Assembly: GCA_028583605.1 (NCBI GenBank)
Contig: CM053333.1
Location: forward strand, 7,892,638-7,956,637
Length of the DNA stretch: 64,000 nucleotides
Source of the DNA: Dastarcus helophoroides
Taxonomy: Eukaryota; Arthropoda; Insecta; Coleoptera; Bothrideridae
Direction: 5' to 3'
Within the stretch, counting starts at the first letter, position 1, and every line of letters starts with the position of its first letter. Made by a program: the position numbers and the translations under genes. A model generated the notes under the pieces. It saw nothing but the letters and a program-made list of their open reading frames with translations. It searched no databases and had not been told where the DNA came from. Positions 1 through 12,984 of the stretch are shown in pieces.

Positions 1-9
1 ATGCAATAA

Positions 10-84
<75 letters not shown>

Positions 85-3000
85 TCAAGGAAAAAATCTA
101 GATTTTAAGAAATGCTTGAAACTTTGACAAAATATTACAATTTTCCAGAGAGAGTTAAATTTTGAGAATAAATTTGAAATTTCGAAAACAAAAGAATCTA
201 AAAAAATCCGAATTTTTAAATGAATTCGAATTTTGAGAGAATTTGTAAAATAATTTTGAAAGAACATTGCAAGAAAATTTTGAGAAGTGTTTAATTTAAA
301 AAAAAAAGGTCAAAATTTCCCAGAAAACCGAATTTTGAGAAAAAGGAAGAGATTTCGAAAAAAATTGTGAAAAATGAAGAGATTAAAAAAAATGAATGTG
401 TCTTAAGTTTTCAAATAAGGGCAAAATTTCAGAAAAAAAAAACGTCGAATTTCAACAATAGATTAACCCCAAAACAAATTTAAAAACCTGAAATTTGTAG
501 ACAATTTAAAAGTTTTTGAAAAATTGCAAAATTTCGGCAAGAGAATTCATAAAATGAAACTGGAAGTTTAGAAAAAAATGTTGAAATTTAAAAGAGTCTT
601 TCAGAAAAGAAGAAAAAACTCAAATTTTTGGAAAAATCTGTAGTTTTTTTGTTTGCATTCTCTTTATATTAAGAATATGCAATAAATTATTATTATTATT
701 ATTATTATTTCAAGGAAAAAAATCTAGATTTTAAGAAATGCTTGAAACTTCGACAAAAAATTACAATTTTCCAGAGAGAGTTAAATTTTGAGAATAAATT
801 TGAAATTTCGAAAACAAAAGAATCTAAAAAAATCCGAATTTTTAAATGAATTCGAATTTTGAGAAAATTTGTAAAATAATTTTGAAAGAACATTGCAAGA
901 AAATTTTGAGAAGTGTTTAACTTAAAAAAAAAGGTCAAAATTTCCCAGAAAACCGAATTTTGAGAAAAAGGAAGAGGTTTCGATAAAAATTGTGAAAAAT
1001 GAAGAGATTAAAAAAAATGAATGTGTCTTACGTTTTTAAAAAAGGGCAAAATTTCAGAAAAAAAAAACGTCGAATTTCAACAATAGATTAACCCCAAAAC
1101 AAATTAAAAAAAAAACAAATTTAATTTTTATATAGATCCGAGATCATTAAAAAAGTCGAGGTATTTAGAGAAATAGAAAAAAGTCAAATATTAGGAAAAA
1201 TTTCAAGGAAAAAGTCAAAATTTAAAAAAAATTCTAAATTTCGATAAAAATTTGCCATTTTCCAGAGAAAATTAAATTTTAAGAATAAATTTGAAATTTT
1301 AGAAACAAGACGAGTTAAAAAAACTCCTAATTTTTAGACAAATCGAATTTTGAGAAAATTGGTAAAATAATTTCGAAAGGAAAGGGAATGTCGATAAAAC
1401 TTCCGATTTCGAGAAGTGTTAAATTTTAAAAAAATGTCAAAATTTTCCAGAGAAAGTCAAATTTTAAGAAAATATTTAAAATTTGAGATTTGAAAATAGA
1501 TCAATTTCGTTCGAAATAAAAGTTGATATGTCTGAATTTTGAAAAAAGAGAATTCGAAAAATATAAATTTATGAAAAATTCTCAAAAAAGCAAAATTGTA
1601 GAAAAAAAACGTCGAATTTTGACAATAGCTTGAAACACAAAACAAGTTTAAGAACTTGAAATTTTTAGAGAAATTTGAATTTTGTGAAAAATTGTAAAAT
1701 CTCGAAAGGAGAAATTGTAAAAGACTCAAAGTTTAGAAAATATTGTCGAATTTTAAAAAGTGGAAGTGTTCCAGAGAAGAAGTAAATATATAATTTACAA
1801 TTTTCCAGAAAAAGTTAAATTTGGAGAATAAATTTGAAAATTTCGATAAAAATTTGCAATTTTCCAGAGAAAATTAAATTTTAAGAATAAATTTGGAATT
1901 TCAAAAACAAGACGAATTAAAAAAACTCCTAATTTTTAGACAAATCGAATTTTGAGAAAATTGGTAAAATAATTTCGAAAGGAAAGAGAATGTTGATAAA
2001 ACTTCCGATTTCGAGAAGTGTTAAATTTTAAACAAAGGTCAAAATTTCCCAGAAGAAGTCAAATTTTAAGAAAAAAATTCCAAATTTGAAATTTGAAAAT
2101 AGATCAATTTCGTTCGAAATAAAAGTTAATATTTCTGGAAAGAACCGAATTTTGAAAAAAAGAGATTTCAAAAAATATCAGTTTGTGAAAAATTCTCAAA
2201 AAAACTAAATTTTAGAAGAAAAAAACGTCCAATTTTGACAATAGCTTGAAACACAGAACAAGTTTAAACACCTGAAATTTTTAGAGAAATTTGAATTTTG
2301 TGAAAAATTGTAAAATCTCGAAAAGAGAAATTGTAAAAAACTCAAAGTTTAGAAAAATTTGTCGAATTTTAAAAAGTGGAAATTTTTCAGAGAAGAAGTA
2401 AATATATAATTTGCAATTTTTCAGAGAAAGTTAAATTTGGAGAATAAATTTGAAAATTTGAGAACAAGACGAATATTTTTTTCACGATTTTTATTTTTTT
2501 ATTTGTATATTTTCTACAACCTTGAGATTTCGTGAAATACTTTTTGCAAGAAGAAAAATCTAAATTTACAGAAACTGCAAATATCAAAGTTCAAAATAAA
2601 AGCTGAAATTTCCAGAAAAGGCCGAATTTTGAGAGATTTTGAACAAATTGAGAAAAAGAAATCGACTTCGAAAAATTTGAGAAAAGGGGAGAGATTTTGA
2701 AAATATTGAGAAAAAGGAAGAGATTTTGAAAAATATGAATTTATCAAGAGTTCTCAGTAAAAGGTAAAATCTTAGAAAAAAAGAAACGTACAAGATCGAC
2801 AATAGATTGAAACCCAGGACAAATTAAAAACCTGAAATTTTTAGACAAGTTTGAATTTTTTGAAATATATTAAAATTTGGAAAAGAAAAATTGTAATAGT
2901 TAACCGAAAGCTGAAAAAAAATTGTCGTTCTTTAAAAAAGTCGAAGTTTTTCAGCGAAGAAGAACAATTTTAAGAAGAATTTTATGGAAAAAGAAGAGCT

Positions 3001-4980
3001 CAAAATTTCGATAAAAAATTGCAATTTTCCAGAGAAAGCTAAATTTTCAGAATAAATTTGCAATTTCGAGAACAAGACGAATATTTTTCTCATGATTTTT
3101 ATTTTTTTATTTGTACATTTTCTACAACCTTGATATTTCGTGAAATACTTTTTGTAAGAAAAAAAAATTAAATTTACAGAAACTGCAAATATCAAAGTTC
3201 GAAATAAAAGCTGAAATTTCCAGAAAAAGCCGAATTTTGGGAAAGATATTTTGAAAAAATTGAGAAGAAGAAATCGACTTCGAAAAATTTGGGAAAAGGG
3301 GAGAGATTTTGAAAAAAATTGAGAAAAAGGAAGAGATTTCGAAAAATATAAATTTATCAAGAGTTCTCAGTAAAAGTAAAATCTTAGAAATAAAAAATGC
3401 AGGAGATCGACAATAGATTGAAACCCAGGACAAATTAAAAACCTAAAATTCTTAGGCAAATTTGAATTTTTTGAAATATACTAAAATTTCGAAAAGAAAA
3501 ATTGTAATATTTAATCGGAACCTTAAAAAAAATTGTCGATCTTTAAAAAAGTCGAAGTTTTTCGGTGAAGAAGAAAAATTTTAGGAATAATTTTATGGAG
3601 AAAGAAGAGCTCGAAATTTCGATAAAAAATTGCAATTTTCCAGAGAAAGCTAAATTTTCAGAATAAATTTGCAATTTCGAGAACAAGACGAATATTATTC
3701 TCATGATTTTTATTTTTTTATTTGTACATTTTCTACAACCTTGAGATTTCGTGAAATACTTTTTGTAAGAAAAAAAATCTAAATTTACAGAAACCGCAAA
3801 TATCAAAGTTCGAAATAAAAGCTGAAATTCCCAATAAGGCCGAATTTTGGGAAAGATATTTTGACAAAATTGAGAAAAAGAAATCGACTTCGAAATATTT
3901 AAGAAAAGGGGAGAGATTTTGAACAAATTGAGAAAAAGGAAGAGATTTCGAAAAATATGAATTTATCAAGAGTTCTCAGTAAAAGGTAAAAATCTTAGAA
4001 AAAAAAACGTAGAAGATCGACAATAGATTGAAACTCAGGACAAATTAAAAACCTGAAATTTTTAGACAAATTTGAAATTTTTGAAATATATTAAAATTTG
4101 GAAAAGAAAAATTGTAATAGTTAACCGGAACATGAAAAAAAAATTGTCGATCTTTAAAAAAGTCGAAGTTTTTCAGTGAAGAAGAACAATTTTAAGAAGA
4201 ATTTTATGAAAAAAGAAGAGCTCGAAATTGTGATAAAAGATTGCAATTTTCCAGGGAAAGCTAAATTTTCAGAATAAATTTGCAATTTCGAGAACAAGAC
4301 GAATATTTTTCTCATGATTTTTATTTTTTTATTTGTACATTTTCTACAACCTTGAGATTTCGTGAAATACTTTTTGTAAGAAAAAAAAATCTAAATTTAC
4401 AGAAATTGCAAATATCAAAGTTCGAAAAAAAAGCTGAAATTTCCAGAAACAGCCGAATTTTGGGAAAGATAGTTTGAAAAAATTGAGAAAAAGAAATCGA
4501 CTTCGAAAAATTTAAGAAAAGGGGAGAAATTTTGAACAAATTGAGAAAAAGGAAGAGATTTCAAAAAATATGAATTTATCAAGAGTTCTCAGTAAAAGGT
4601 AAAATCTTACAAAAAAAACGTAAAAGATCGACAATAGATTGAAACCCAGGACAAATTAAAAACCTGAAATTTTTACACAAATTTGAATTTTTTGAAATAT
4701 AATAAAATTTGGAAAAGAAAAATTGTAATAGTTAACTGGAACCTTAAAAAAAATTGTCGATCTTTAAAAAAGTTGAAGTTTTTCAGTGAAGAAGAACAAT
4801 TTTAAGAAGAATTTTATGGAAAAAGAAGAGCTCGAAATTTCGATAAAGAATTGCAATTTCCCAGAGAAAGCTAAATTTTCAGAATAAATTTGCAATTTCG
4901 AGAACAAGACGAATATTTTTCTCATGATTTTTGTTTTTTTATTTCTACATTTTCTACAACCTTGAGATTTCGAGTTTTTA
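1..4980. repeat. ~610-bp tandem array, purine-rich on the plus strand
   Basis: The phrase TTTCTACAAC recurs at 2511, 3119, 3730, 4341 and 4951, a period of 608-611 bp. An older pair, CCAGAGA with AAATTAAATTTTAAG, stands at 1262 and 1864 (602 bp), and 145 and 771 form a further, diverged pair. An ATT microsatellite at 10-86 recurs, shorter, at 684-710. Copies after 2400 are closely alike, earlier ones more diverged. All long open frames here are Phe/Ser-rich or Lys-rich artefacts. Confidence 0.85.
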
Positions 4981-5650
4981 TTTTTTTCTCAATATTTTAA
5001 AAATTTACCTCAATTTAAAATAGAAATATGTACCTCATTTGCATTTAGAAAAAGTATAATTTGTTAATTCCGTAAAAACTGAATCAGAAAAATGAAGGAT
5101 ACACGTAATCTTTTGCAAAATTTAAACGCTGATATTGATTTTAGAAACGCGATCAATGTTTGATGGTGCATTTTTAAAAGTATTACATTCATTAATTACT
5201 TTGTTAGTTCTCGTTAATACTCGTTTTATGCTATATAAATAAAATATGCAAACAGAGAATATTTAACGACTCTTTGAAATGAGACTATTAAGAATAAAAG
5301 CTAATGACAAAACACAAAGCGAGGGAGGCATATTAAATAATCCAAGTTGTAATATGATAAACCGCAAGGGTTGCTCGGATCGGAGGATGATTAGTCTTTA
5401 AAAGGATGCCCTTTTAATTATGTAAAGTTTCAATATCAATTTTAAGATGAAATAGTTTTATTTATGATCAGATTAAAAACCCAAATGTGCGTGAGTATCT
5501 TGTAAAAATTTTTGATTGATTTTTATCTTTATTAATTCTTTGATTTGCATTGAATTATTATGTTATTCGTGTAAATGTATTTATTTATAAACTAAATGAC
5601 CCCAGCGCAACTTTCAGTAACATTATATTTCAAAATAAAATAATTTTTCA
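4981..5650. other. Unassigned AT-rich DNA
   Basis: Not low-complexity in the style of the arrays; no frame over 60 codons, no repeat end recognised. Confidence 0.5.
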
Positions 5651-5865
5651 CTTGAAATACAATCTTGTCTCCTGAAACCAAAAAACACAACAAAGGTTGC
5701 TCCAACGCGTTTCGACAGCCAAACTTCATCTTCAGAGAGATAAAGCGTTAGAGCAACCTTTGTTGTGTTTTTTATTTTTTATTTTTTGGTTTCAAAGGAG
5801 AAGATTTGTATTTCAGTTTTTGAAGGTAACCAAGGACCGATTCGTTCCACCAAAACTTTTCACTT
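5651..5865. repeat. Foldback repeat copy (hammerhead-like family)
   Basis: Inverted unit followed by a direct arm: GGTTGCTCCAACGCG at 5695 pairs with GCGTTAGAGCAACC at 5746. The minus strand has CTGAAGA and GAAACGCGTT with the helix between them partly kept. It ends with the ACCAAGGACCG and TTCCACCAAAA tail. Confidence 0.75.
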
Positions 5866-5983
5866 GATTTTAATAAAAGAATAGATTCAAAAGTTCGCGC
5901 TCCTAATTTTAGTATCAGCTAGAATTGTAGGTGGTGCCGAATATCAGCCATAATTGCGGATTGGGTTGAATACGTTCTGTGTT

Positions 5984-7070
5984 TAGGGATGCAACATCGT
6001 TCAAAAAAGCATCATTGTTTAAACATCGATATTTTTTTCAATGAAACATCGATGTCTTAAACATCGCTATTCGATATCGATACATCGATGTTGTTTAAAT
6101 ATTTAATTAAATTAATTGCGAGTTTAAGAATACAACATTAGGAAATTGTAGAAGCGGCATCAATTTAAAAACAATTTTATTTAGAAATCTCGAGTTTAAT
6201 TAAAATTTCGATTTTTATCTCGAAATTCCGAGATTAAAGTTAAAATTTCGACCCTAATTTCGAAAGTTCGACTTTTTTTTCGAAAATACGACTTCTTTAT
6301 CAAAGTTACGCCTTTAATTTTGACTTTTTTCCAGAAATTCCGAAATTAAGTCAAAATGACGACTTTATTTTCAAAATTTCGACCAGGGATGAAACGAATG
6401 TTGGTTTTCCCACATTCGCGAATGCGAATGCGAATGTTCATTTTCAACATTCGCAAATGCGACTTGGTTTTTTCATTAGGACTTACTCAGAAAATGTTGT
6501 GATAAAAGTTGCAATGTCCAGAATAAATCGCATTTGGAGAAGAAAACCCTGTTTTTAAAAATATTTCTCTGAGAATTTTTATTTTGATTTAAATTTTGAC
6601 AATCTCGAAATATTTTTCTCTGAATTTCATAAAAAATATTATTGTCAAAATTTCTATATTTTTGTCAAAGTTTTAGAAAAAGAAACGAATATTGAGAAAA
6701 AGTCAAATTTTGGATTAAAACGCTCAATTTGAAACTTTGAGAATAAGACAAATTTTGAAAAATAGGTTGAAATTTCCGGAGACTCAAAAAAGACCGAATT
6801 TTCTGTAGAATATTCAAAATTTTCAATACAGTTCAATTTTGGGAGAAAAAAGTCGAATTTTGAGTATAAAGTGGTAATTTAGTTAAGACGAATTATAATT
6901 AAATAAAACAGTTTTGGGACAAAGTTAACCTTTTTCAAAAATTTGAAAAGTATCAAAATTTCGGAGAAGAAGACGATTTTCGAGGTAAGAATCGAAAGTT
7001 TCGAAAACATCTATGTTTATCAACGATACATCGATGTTTTCAAAACATCGAACTATCGTTTGCATCCCTA
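5984..7070. mobile_element. hAT-like non-autonomous element
   Basis: Ends TAGGGATGCAACATCG and (inverted) TAGGGATGCAAACGATAG; ACATCGATG words repeat inside both ends. Flanks TCTGTGTT and TCTGTTAT could be a worn 8-bp target duplication, the hAT size. The interior is AT-rich low complexity without a transposase. Related end-like words (ATACATCGATGTATCGTG) lie at 60050-60160. Confidence 0.55.
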
Positions 7071-9490
7071 TCTGTTATGACTTCAAACCTGTGTTCTGTG
7101 TTATAACTTCAAATAAAATTGTTAACTCGGTCGAGTTTTAGAAATGAAAAGCTGTATTTTACTAGAATAAAAGTAGTCTAAAAGATACACCTAAAAATAC
7201 TCTACATTTAGGCAAAAGGTTCATTGAAATCAGTTTAGCAATTTCTGAGATTAGCCCGGACAAATCGTCAATCGACAGACAGACAAACACTTGGTCGCTA
7301 CAATTTTATTAATGTAGATTAGTTATAAACAATTTTAGCTATTTCGTGACAATAGTAACAGTATAGTTCAATAGTGTATTCGTCTAATATTTTATTTACT
7401 AATCTTAATCTGCAATGAAAAACAAATTCGGTATTAATTGGCACTTTTCATCCCCATTTGTGGATGTAACTATTATTAGACAAAATAAACACATAGAAAT
7501 ACTAGTAAAGAGCCTTATTTTCTAGAGTGGCTATTGTATACCACTAAACCGCTTCCTGTTCAACAACAATTGCGCTGTCAAATACAAGTGTTGACTAAGA
7601 TTTATCCTAACTAGCTTACTGGATTATTCAGGTAGGTAAATACCTACCTTTTAAATAGTTACCTATTTCATTCGAGATCAATTCTTGTCCCTTAGATGCC
7701 AGATTGGCCAAAAATACAATTTATACAATTATATATCGTGTGTTTTTTTTTTCAATTTATTTAACATTTCTTCGGCCCAGTTTGGAAATATTTAAATTTT
7801 TATGGTTTGTTGACAATTTTCTAAACAATTTTTGAAATGCGACTACGTGATATTTAAATTTATTGAAAACGTTTCTTCATGACAGTTTACAAATTAAGAG
7901 GTTAGTTTATTTTATATAGAATAGGAATAATGAAAAATAGGAGACCAAAAATTAGATATGGAAAAAATAAAAATTTTTGTATTTTTGATAAATTAGGAAA
8001 ATATAAAAAAATACATAAAAAAGTTGTAGCACTGGACATCGATGTTTCGCTCTCATTTGAGCTCGTCAGCAGTGCATAACATGGAAAGGGAACAATAAGG
8101 AAGAAATACTTAAAAATAAAAAAAATTTAAAATATAAAACAGAAAAATAAAGAAATTTTAACATGAATAGACGTTTCATCATCAATTTACTCTGTTAAAA
8201 ATTTACTGTGTTAAAAATTTAAATATCTGAAGCCCGATCCACAAGAAACAACTACTCCGAGGGCTAATACCCCTTCCGGCTTGAACTACACTTTTTTTTC
8301 CAAACTGGGCCGAAGAAATGTTAAATAAATTGAAAAAAACATAATATTTCCGGTCAATAAGGGTCTGCCATGAAGAATATATATCCTGTGTTCAGATGAA
8401 AACGTATTTTTTTTTAATTTATAGATTTTTTTACATTTCCATAAGCAGTTTCTTAGTGAGTCCGCAAAGAAATCGTCACACTAATTTTGCTCGGTTATTT
8501 GAAAGTAAAATAAAATGAGAAACGGAAGCGCTAACAACAATACCTTCTCTGAATCAAACATATTGAACAAATTTTTAAAAGAAGAGGAACAACAACTGAA
8601 AGTCCAGGATCAGAATTTGCAATAGTTTTGACGACAGCATCTCCCACGTAAGCGCAGATTGTCCAGAACCCTCAAAAACTGAATACAGCAAAATCCCTTT
8701 ACTATGTCTTCGTTTATAACAACCAACCGTTTTGTATGACGTAATCGTACAATATTTGGTTTCCAAAATTTCAAGTTTTTATTTTATATTTGATTTCCTG
8801 AAAATTTCGACTTTATCCCAAAACTGGGTTTCTCTTTTTAGTTCGCCTTTTTCTAAATTACGTTTTTATTACTCAAAACTCTAAATTTTTCTCTCAAAAT
8901 TGGACTAAATTGGACATTTTCAATGTTGGTAGAAATTTCGACATTTTTCTCGACTGTTTCTCAAAATTTTTCCCTTTCATTTCTGAAGTTTCGATTAAAA
9001 GTTTTATGTTTCTGCGCATTTCTACTTAAAATTGAGCTTTCTCTCTTTCGACTTCTCAAAATTCTTTTATTTTTCTAAAATTAGCCTAAAATATTAATAA
9101 ATCTATGAACATTTTGAGAATAATATTTTTACGAAATTTGGAGAAAAGAATTTCTCGTTCGAGATTAGGAATGTCAAAATATAAATGAAAATACAAATTA
9201 TCAGAGAAATATTTTTAGAAACTGAGTTTTTGATCCAAATTCAATCGAATTTGGAGAGAATTTTGCGAAGAAATTCGCAATTTTCAGAATAAATCTAAAT
9301 TTCCTCTAAATTCAATCGAATTTGGAGAAAATTTAGATTTATACTGAAAGTGGCGAATTTTTTCGCAATTCTCCAAGTGCCAGTGAAAAAGCCAACATTT
9401 GCATTCACATTTGAGAATGTTTGAAATGAATATTCGTATTCTATTCGCGAATGTGGCAAAACCAACGTTCGTTACAAGAAGTTCGTTATT
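6390..9490. repeat. Inverted pair of ACATTCGCGAATG blocks
   Basis: CGAATGTTGGTTTTCCCACA with CATTCGCGAATGCG at 6397-6445, and its inverse (GAATGTGGCAAAACCAACG) at about 9440-9470. These could be the ends of a 3-kb non-autonomous element that overlaps the hAT-like and MITE-like elements, or two solo ends. Confidence 0.4.
7757..8332. repeat. MITE-like element with the same termini, 576 bp
   Basis: AATTTATTTAACATTTCTTC at the left and GAAGAAATGTTAAATAAATT at the right, about 33 bp inverted. Interior AT-rich without a frame. Beyond the right end, CATAATATTTCCGGTCAATA continues as in the flank of the 25887 copy, so the true family is larger than the inverted ends. Confidence 0.7.
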
Positions 9491-9560
9491 AGAAGTAGAC
9501 GTTTTAAAGTTTTTCAATGTTAAATTTTCTAATAATTTTATTAGTCTTCCATCGAAGTAA
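8333..9560. other. AT-rich non-coding stretch
   Basis: Mostly short AAAATTTCGA-type words from 8760 on; the only frames are short and compositionally biased. Nothing else is seen. Confidence 0.5.
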
Positions 9561-9563
9561 ATA

Positions 9564-9640
9564 CAGTGAAATCTCCCTTAGCGGACACCTCTAATCAACG
9601 GACACCTCTATTAAGCGGACAGATTTTTATAGTCCGGAAC
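9564..9640 (+). repeat. Solo pogo/Tigger-type terminal repeat
   Basis: After TA, CAGTGAAATCTCCCTTAGCG and two GCGGACACCTCT-like words, typical for pogo-superfamily ends. No partner end was found. A GC-rich block (9660-9710) follows. Confidence 0.5.
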
Positions 9641-9867
9641 TGAATCCAGTGGCGGACTAACAGGGGGGCGGAAGGGGCGGAAGGGGCGGCCCGCCCCCGG
9701 GACTCCGGTCTTGGGGAGCCACCAAATGCCTCCGCGTTACCCTGATCAAATCCTAAATAACTCTGATAGCCACCTTAATGCTCAACTTGACGTCAATGTA
9801 GAGACGGAATTTCAAGTCAAGTTAACACAAAGATTTGGATAATAGTTTATTTGGTAGTTAATTTTGA

Positions 9868-12180
9868 TTTTTTTTTTTGTTAAAGTAGGGGAAAATGCTT
9901 TACGCACATCTGGGAAGATAACCCAGATAGTGTCGGACTTCCGCTCAAACTACGGGTACCGACTAAAAACCCCTACTTCTTCGGGCCGGGCCCTTGGCCC
10001 CCAATCCCTCCGTCGGAACAGTACAATAGTGCTGGAGCACTATTGTAAGCTGTTTTGCCTGAAACATAAGAACAAACAAAACAGAAAAATTTTTACGATG
10101 AAAGTCTCAGCCTAGAGGACCATCTTTGGTGTCCTAATCCTGGTTGGGATGCCTGGATCGTAATCCACTGCCTGTCGAACTAGTTCGTTGGGATGCGTTT
10201 CCGCTCTCACCATCGCCCTGGAATTAATTTCCCTAAGAAATTCTCTTACCAAAGGTAGTTCAGCTTCTCTGTGGAGCTGATTGTTTCTCACAAACCATGG
10301 AGCGTCCATGGCTTGTCTTAGAAAGACGTTCTGGAACACCTGGAGTTTCTTCATCTGATTATCCGTCGCCTGTGACCAAGCTACAGATGCGTAGGTCATC
10401 GCTGGTCTTATGATTGATTTGTATAGTAACACTTTAAGTCCAATGGACAGGTTACTATTTCTACCAATCATCGCTTGCAGCAGTCCCTTCAGCATTTTAG
10501 CTTTGGACACTGCATAATCGATGTGTGCCTGGAATGTTAGTCTTTTGTCTAAAATGACACCTAGATACTTTGCCTGAAGTCTTCAGTCGATGTTTTGCCC
10601 ATGAACATTTACATGTCCATATGGTTGGAGTCTTTTTCGAGTGAAAAAGACTGCTTGGGTCTTGTCTGCGTTGACTTGGATTCTCCATTGGCCGAAGTAA
10701 TCTAGTAGACTGTCTGTTGCCTCCTGAAGTTGTCTGGTGACCACCTCTGGGCTGAAAGAGTACGCCACTAAAGCTGTGTCATCTGCGTAAGTTGCCAATA
10801 AGGTGTTGTCGGTTGTTGGATTGGTTCTCGGAATGTCTGCTGTGAACAGAGAATACAGCAGAGGTGACAAGGCAGAACCTTGAGGCACTCCATACTGTAA
10901 CCTAAACTGGTTTGATAGTTTCTGTCCCACCTTTGCTCTGAAAGAGCGCTGGTCCAGGAACGAGCTTACCATTTGAACCATTGTTAGAGGTATTCCAAAC
11001 TGGTGCATCTTGTAGACCAATCCTTGGTGCCAAACTGTGTCAAATGCCTTGGAGATATCAAATTCAATTACCTGGTTCCAGTTCATGCGTTGAGTGATTG
11101 TTTCAACCACTCTCAGCAGTTGGTCTGAGGTAGAGTGCATATGTTGGAAACCAAATTGTTCCTTAGGAATTATGTCGCGATCGCTGATGATATTCTGCAG
11201 ACGTTTTCTTAAAATCCTTTCCGCCACCTTACCCAAATTGGATAAGAGGCTGATTGGCCTGTAATTTTGGGAAAATTTCCCATCCTTACCTGGCTTAGGA
11301 ATGAAGATAACGTTTGCAGTTTTTCATCTTGTTGGAAAATACCGGAATTTAAACATGGAATTGACTATTGCTCCAAAGTATTTGACAGCTTGGTCCGGAA
11401 GAGACTTCAGAGCTTGGTTTGGAATGCCATCTGGACCTGGAGACTTTTTGACATTTAGCTTGCGCAGAAAGCTTTGGATTTCCTCCTCGTTAGTCGGCTG
11501 GATGACGTCGTCTTCTTCTGGCACTTCCTCCTGAAGAATTTGAACCTCTTCTTCCACCTCATCTACAAAGTCTAAGTCCACTTCTTCAAGTGTGGCGTGA
11601 CAGTGTCGTTCAAAGGTCTCAGCAAAAGCTGCGGCCTTTTCCTGATCTGAGTAAGCCATTCCTTGAGGTCCGTGTATCGGAGGGAAAGGTTTCCTAACTC
11701 CTCTTAGAGCTTTGGCTGTGCGCCAGAGATCTGATGAAGTTTCGAGGTTGCAACTTCTTAGGTGTTCCTAAAATTTAGAAGTTTTGTGCTCTCTGAGTTC
11801 ATACCTGAGCTCGTGGATGAGCCTGTTGACTTTCGCCTTATCTGCTTGCAGATTGGTCCGTCTTGCTCTCTTCCTGGCACGATTTTTCCTTCTAATCAGC
11901 TCCACCAAGTGATTTGGCAGTGGTTCCCTTCCTTCTATACGCCGGAAAGTTTTGGTCGCTGCCAGAATTGAATCCGTTATGGTGATTTCCAATCTTTCCA
12001 CCGCTGCGTTGATGTCATCGTTTGTATTGATCTCTCCAGGCTCTTCCAGGTTTTCTGCTAGATACTCCCTGAACTGTGTCCAGTTTGTTTTCTTGATGTT
12101 GTCTGGAGGCTTGGGTCCACGATCATCTCCGATGGTCATCATCACTGGGTTGTGGTCTGAACTGAGCTCACTAACTGATG
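9868..12180 (-). mobile_element. Jockey-like non-LTR retrotransposon, 5'-truncated
   Basis: Minus-strand copy. It starts inside the endonuclease domain (LSSDHNPV, the DHxP end of an apurinic-type nuclease, near 12150). It passes through a reverse transcriptase and ends with a 3' UTR and an A-rich tail (T run at 9868-9879 on the plus strand). 5' truncation is typical of target-primed reverse transcription. Jockey is the closest clade by motif pattern; other clades of the Jockey/I group are possible. Confidence 0.85.
10112..12145 (-). pseudogene. Jockey-like reverse transcriptase ORF, three in-frame stops
   Basis: The four open pieces are all in one frame, so only stop codons break it: TAG at 11768-11770, TGA at 11324-11326 and TGA at 10583-10585. 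Domain order: end of endonuclease, basic linker (RRKNRARKRARRTN), RT motif with KSPGPDGIPNQAL, FDISKAFDTVW (first catalytic Asp at residue 60 of the 217-residue piece), YGVPQGSALSPLLYS, and TYADDTALVA (the YADD box, residues 150-153). Then a thumb/C-terminal region to the stop at 10112. The active-site residues are intact. No frameshift was found, which points to fairly recent decay. Confidence 0.87.
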
Positions 12181-12984
12181 TTACTCAACAGTACAACTTA
12201 AGTAAAAGTCGTCATATACAAGTTATTGTTGTTAAGTTAACCAAAAGTTTTTGCTACAAGGTCACTATAAGTCTTGTAGTTAAGTTGACTTCAAATTACG
12301 ACTGCATACAGGGGCGGCCTTAGCCATTGCGAGGCTCCGGGCGGGTAGATCTTTAAGAGGCCCTCGTCTTTGTGGAATTAGTTTTAACATAGACGTAGTC
12401 AGAATAAGGCAGGATAGGGCGCTTGCCCCCTTCCCAGCTCGTGTGGTTAAAGAAAATTTATATTGAATTGAGGAGACTTTCTCTAAAAAATTTCCATTCG
12501 ACAAAAGTCGTCCTTCTTTAAGCTATTGATATTTTCTCGAAATTTCGACTTATTTCACGAAATTCGTCTTTTTTCATAAATTTCTTTGGAAATTTCAAAT
12601 GTATTCCTAAATTTCGATTTATTTTATCAGAATCCAACTTAACTAAAAATTTCGAATTTTTATCTCAAAATTCATCGTTTTATTTTTCGAAATTCTATCA
12701 TTTCTCAAAATTAGTTTTTTCTGGAAACTTCGACTTCTCTTTAAACTTTGATTTTCTTTCTTTATCGAAATTTCGTCTTTGTCGAAATTTCGAGTTTTCT
12801 TCGAACTGTAAACTTTGGACCTTAAATTACGAAACTGGAACATGAAGTAAAAAAAATCCATGTTCCAAGACAGTTTCCAAAAAATTGGAAAATTTGAAAT
12901 TCGAAATTTGTAAAATATATGTCAAAAATCTTCGATATTCTCTAGTGTCATTTTCATGGTTTTATTGGCTTTTACTATTATTGA

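Noticed and set aside
1..4980. Many 60-140 codon open frames rich in Phe, Ser, Lys and Ile
   Set aside because: They fall in AT-rich tandem repeats, recur with the repeat period, and occur on both strands in overlapping positions. No start context, splice or domain supports them.
9655..9740. G-quadruplex in the GC-rich block
   Set aside because: Only three separate runs of four or more G are present on the strand, so the usual four-run rule is not met.
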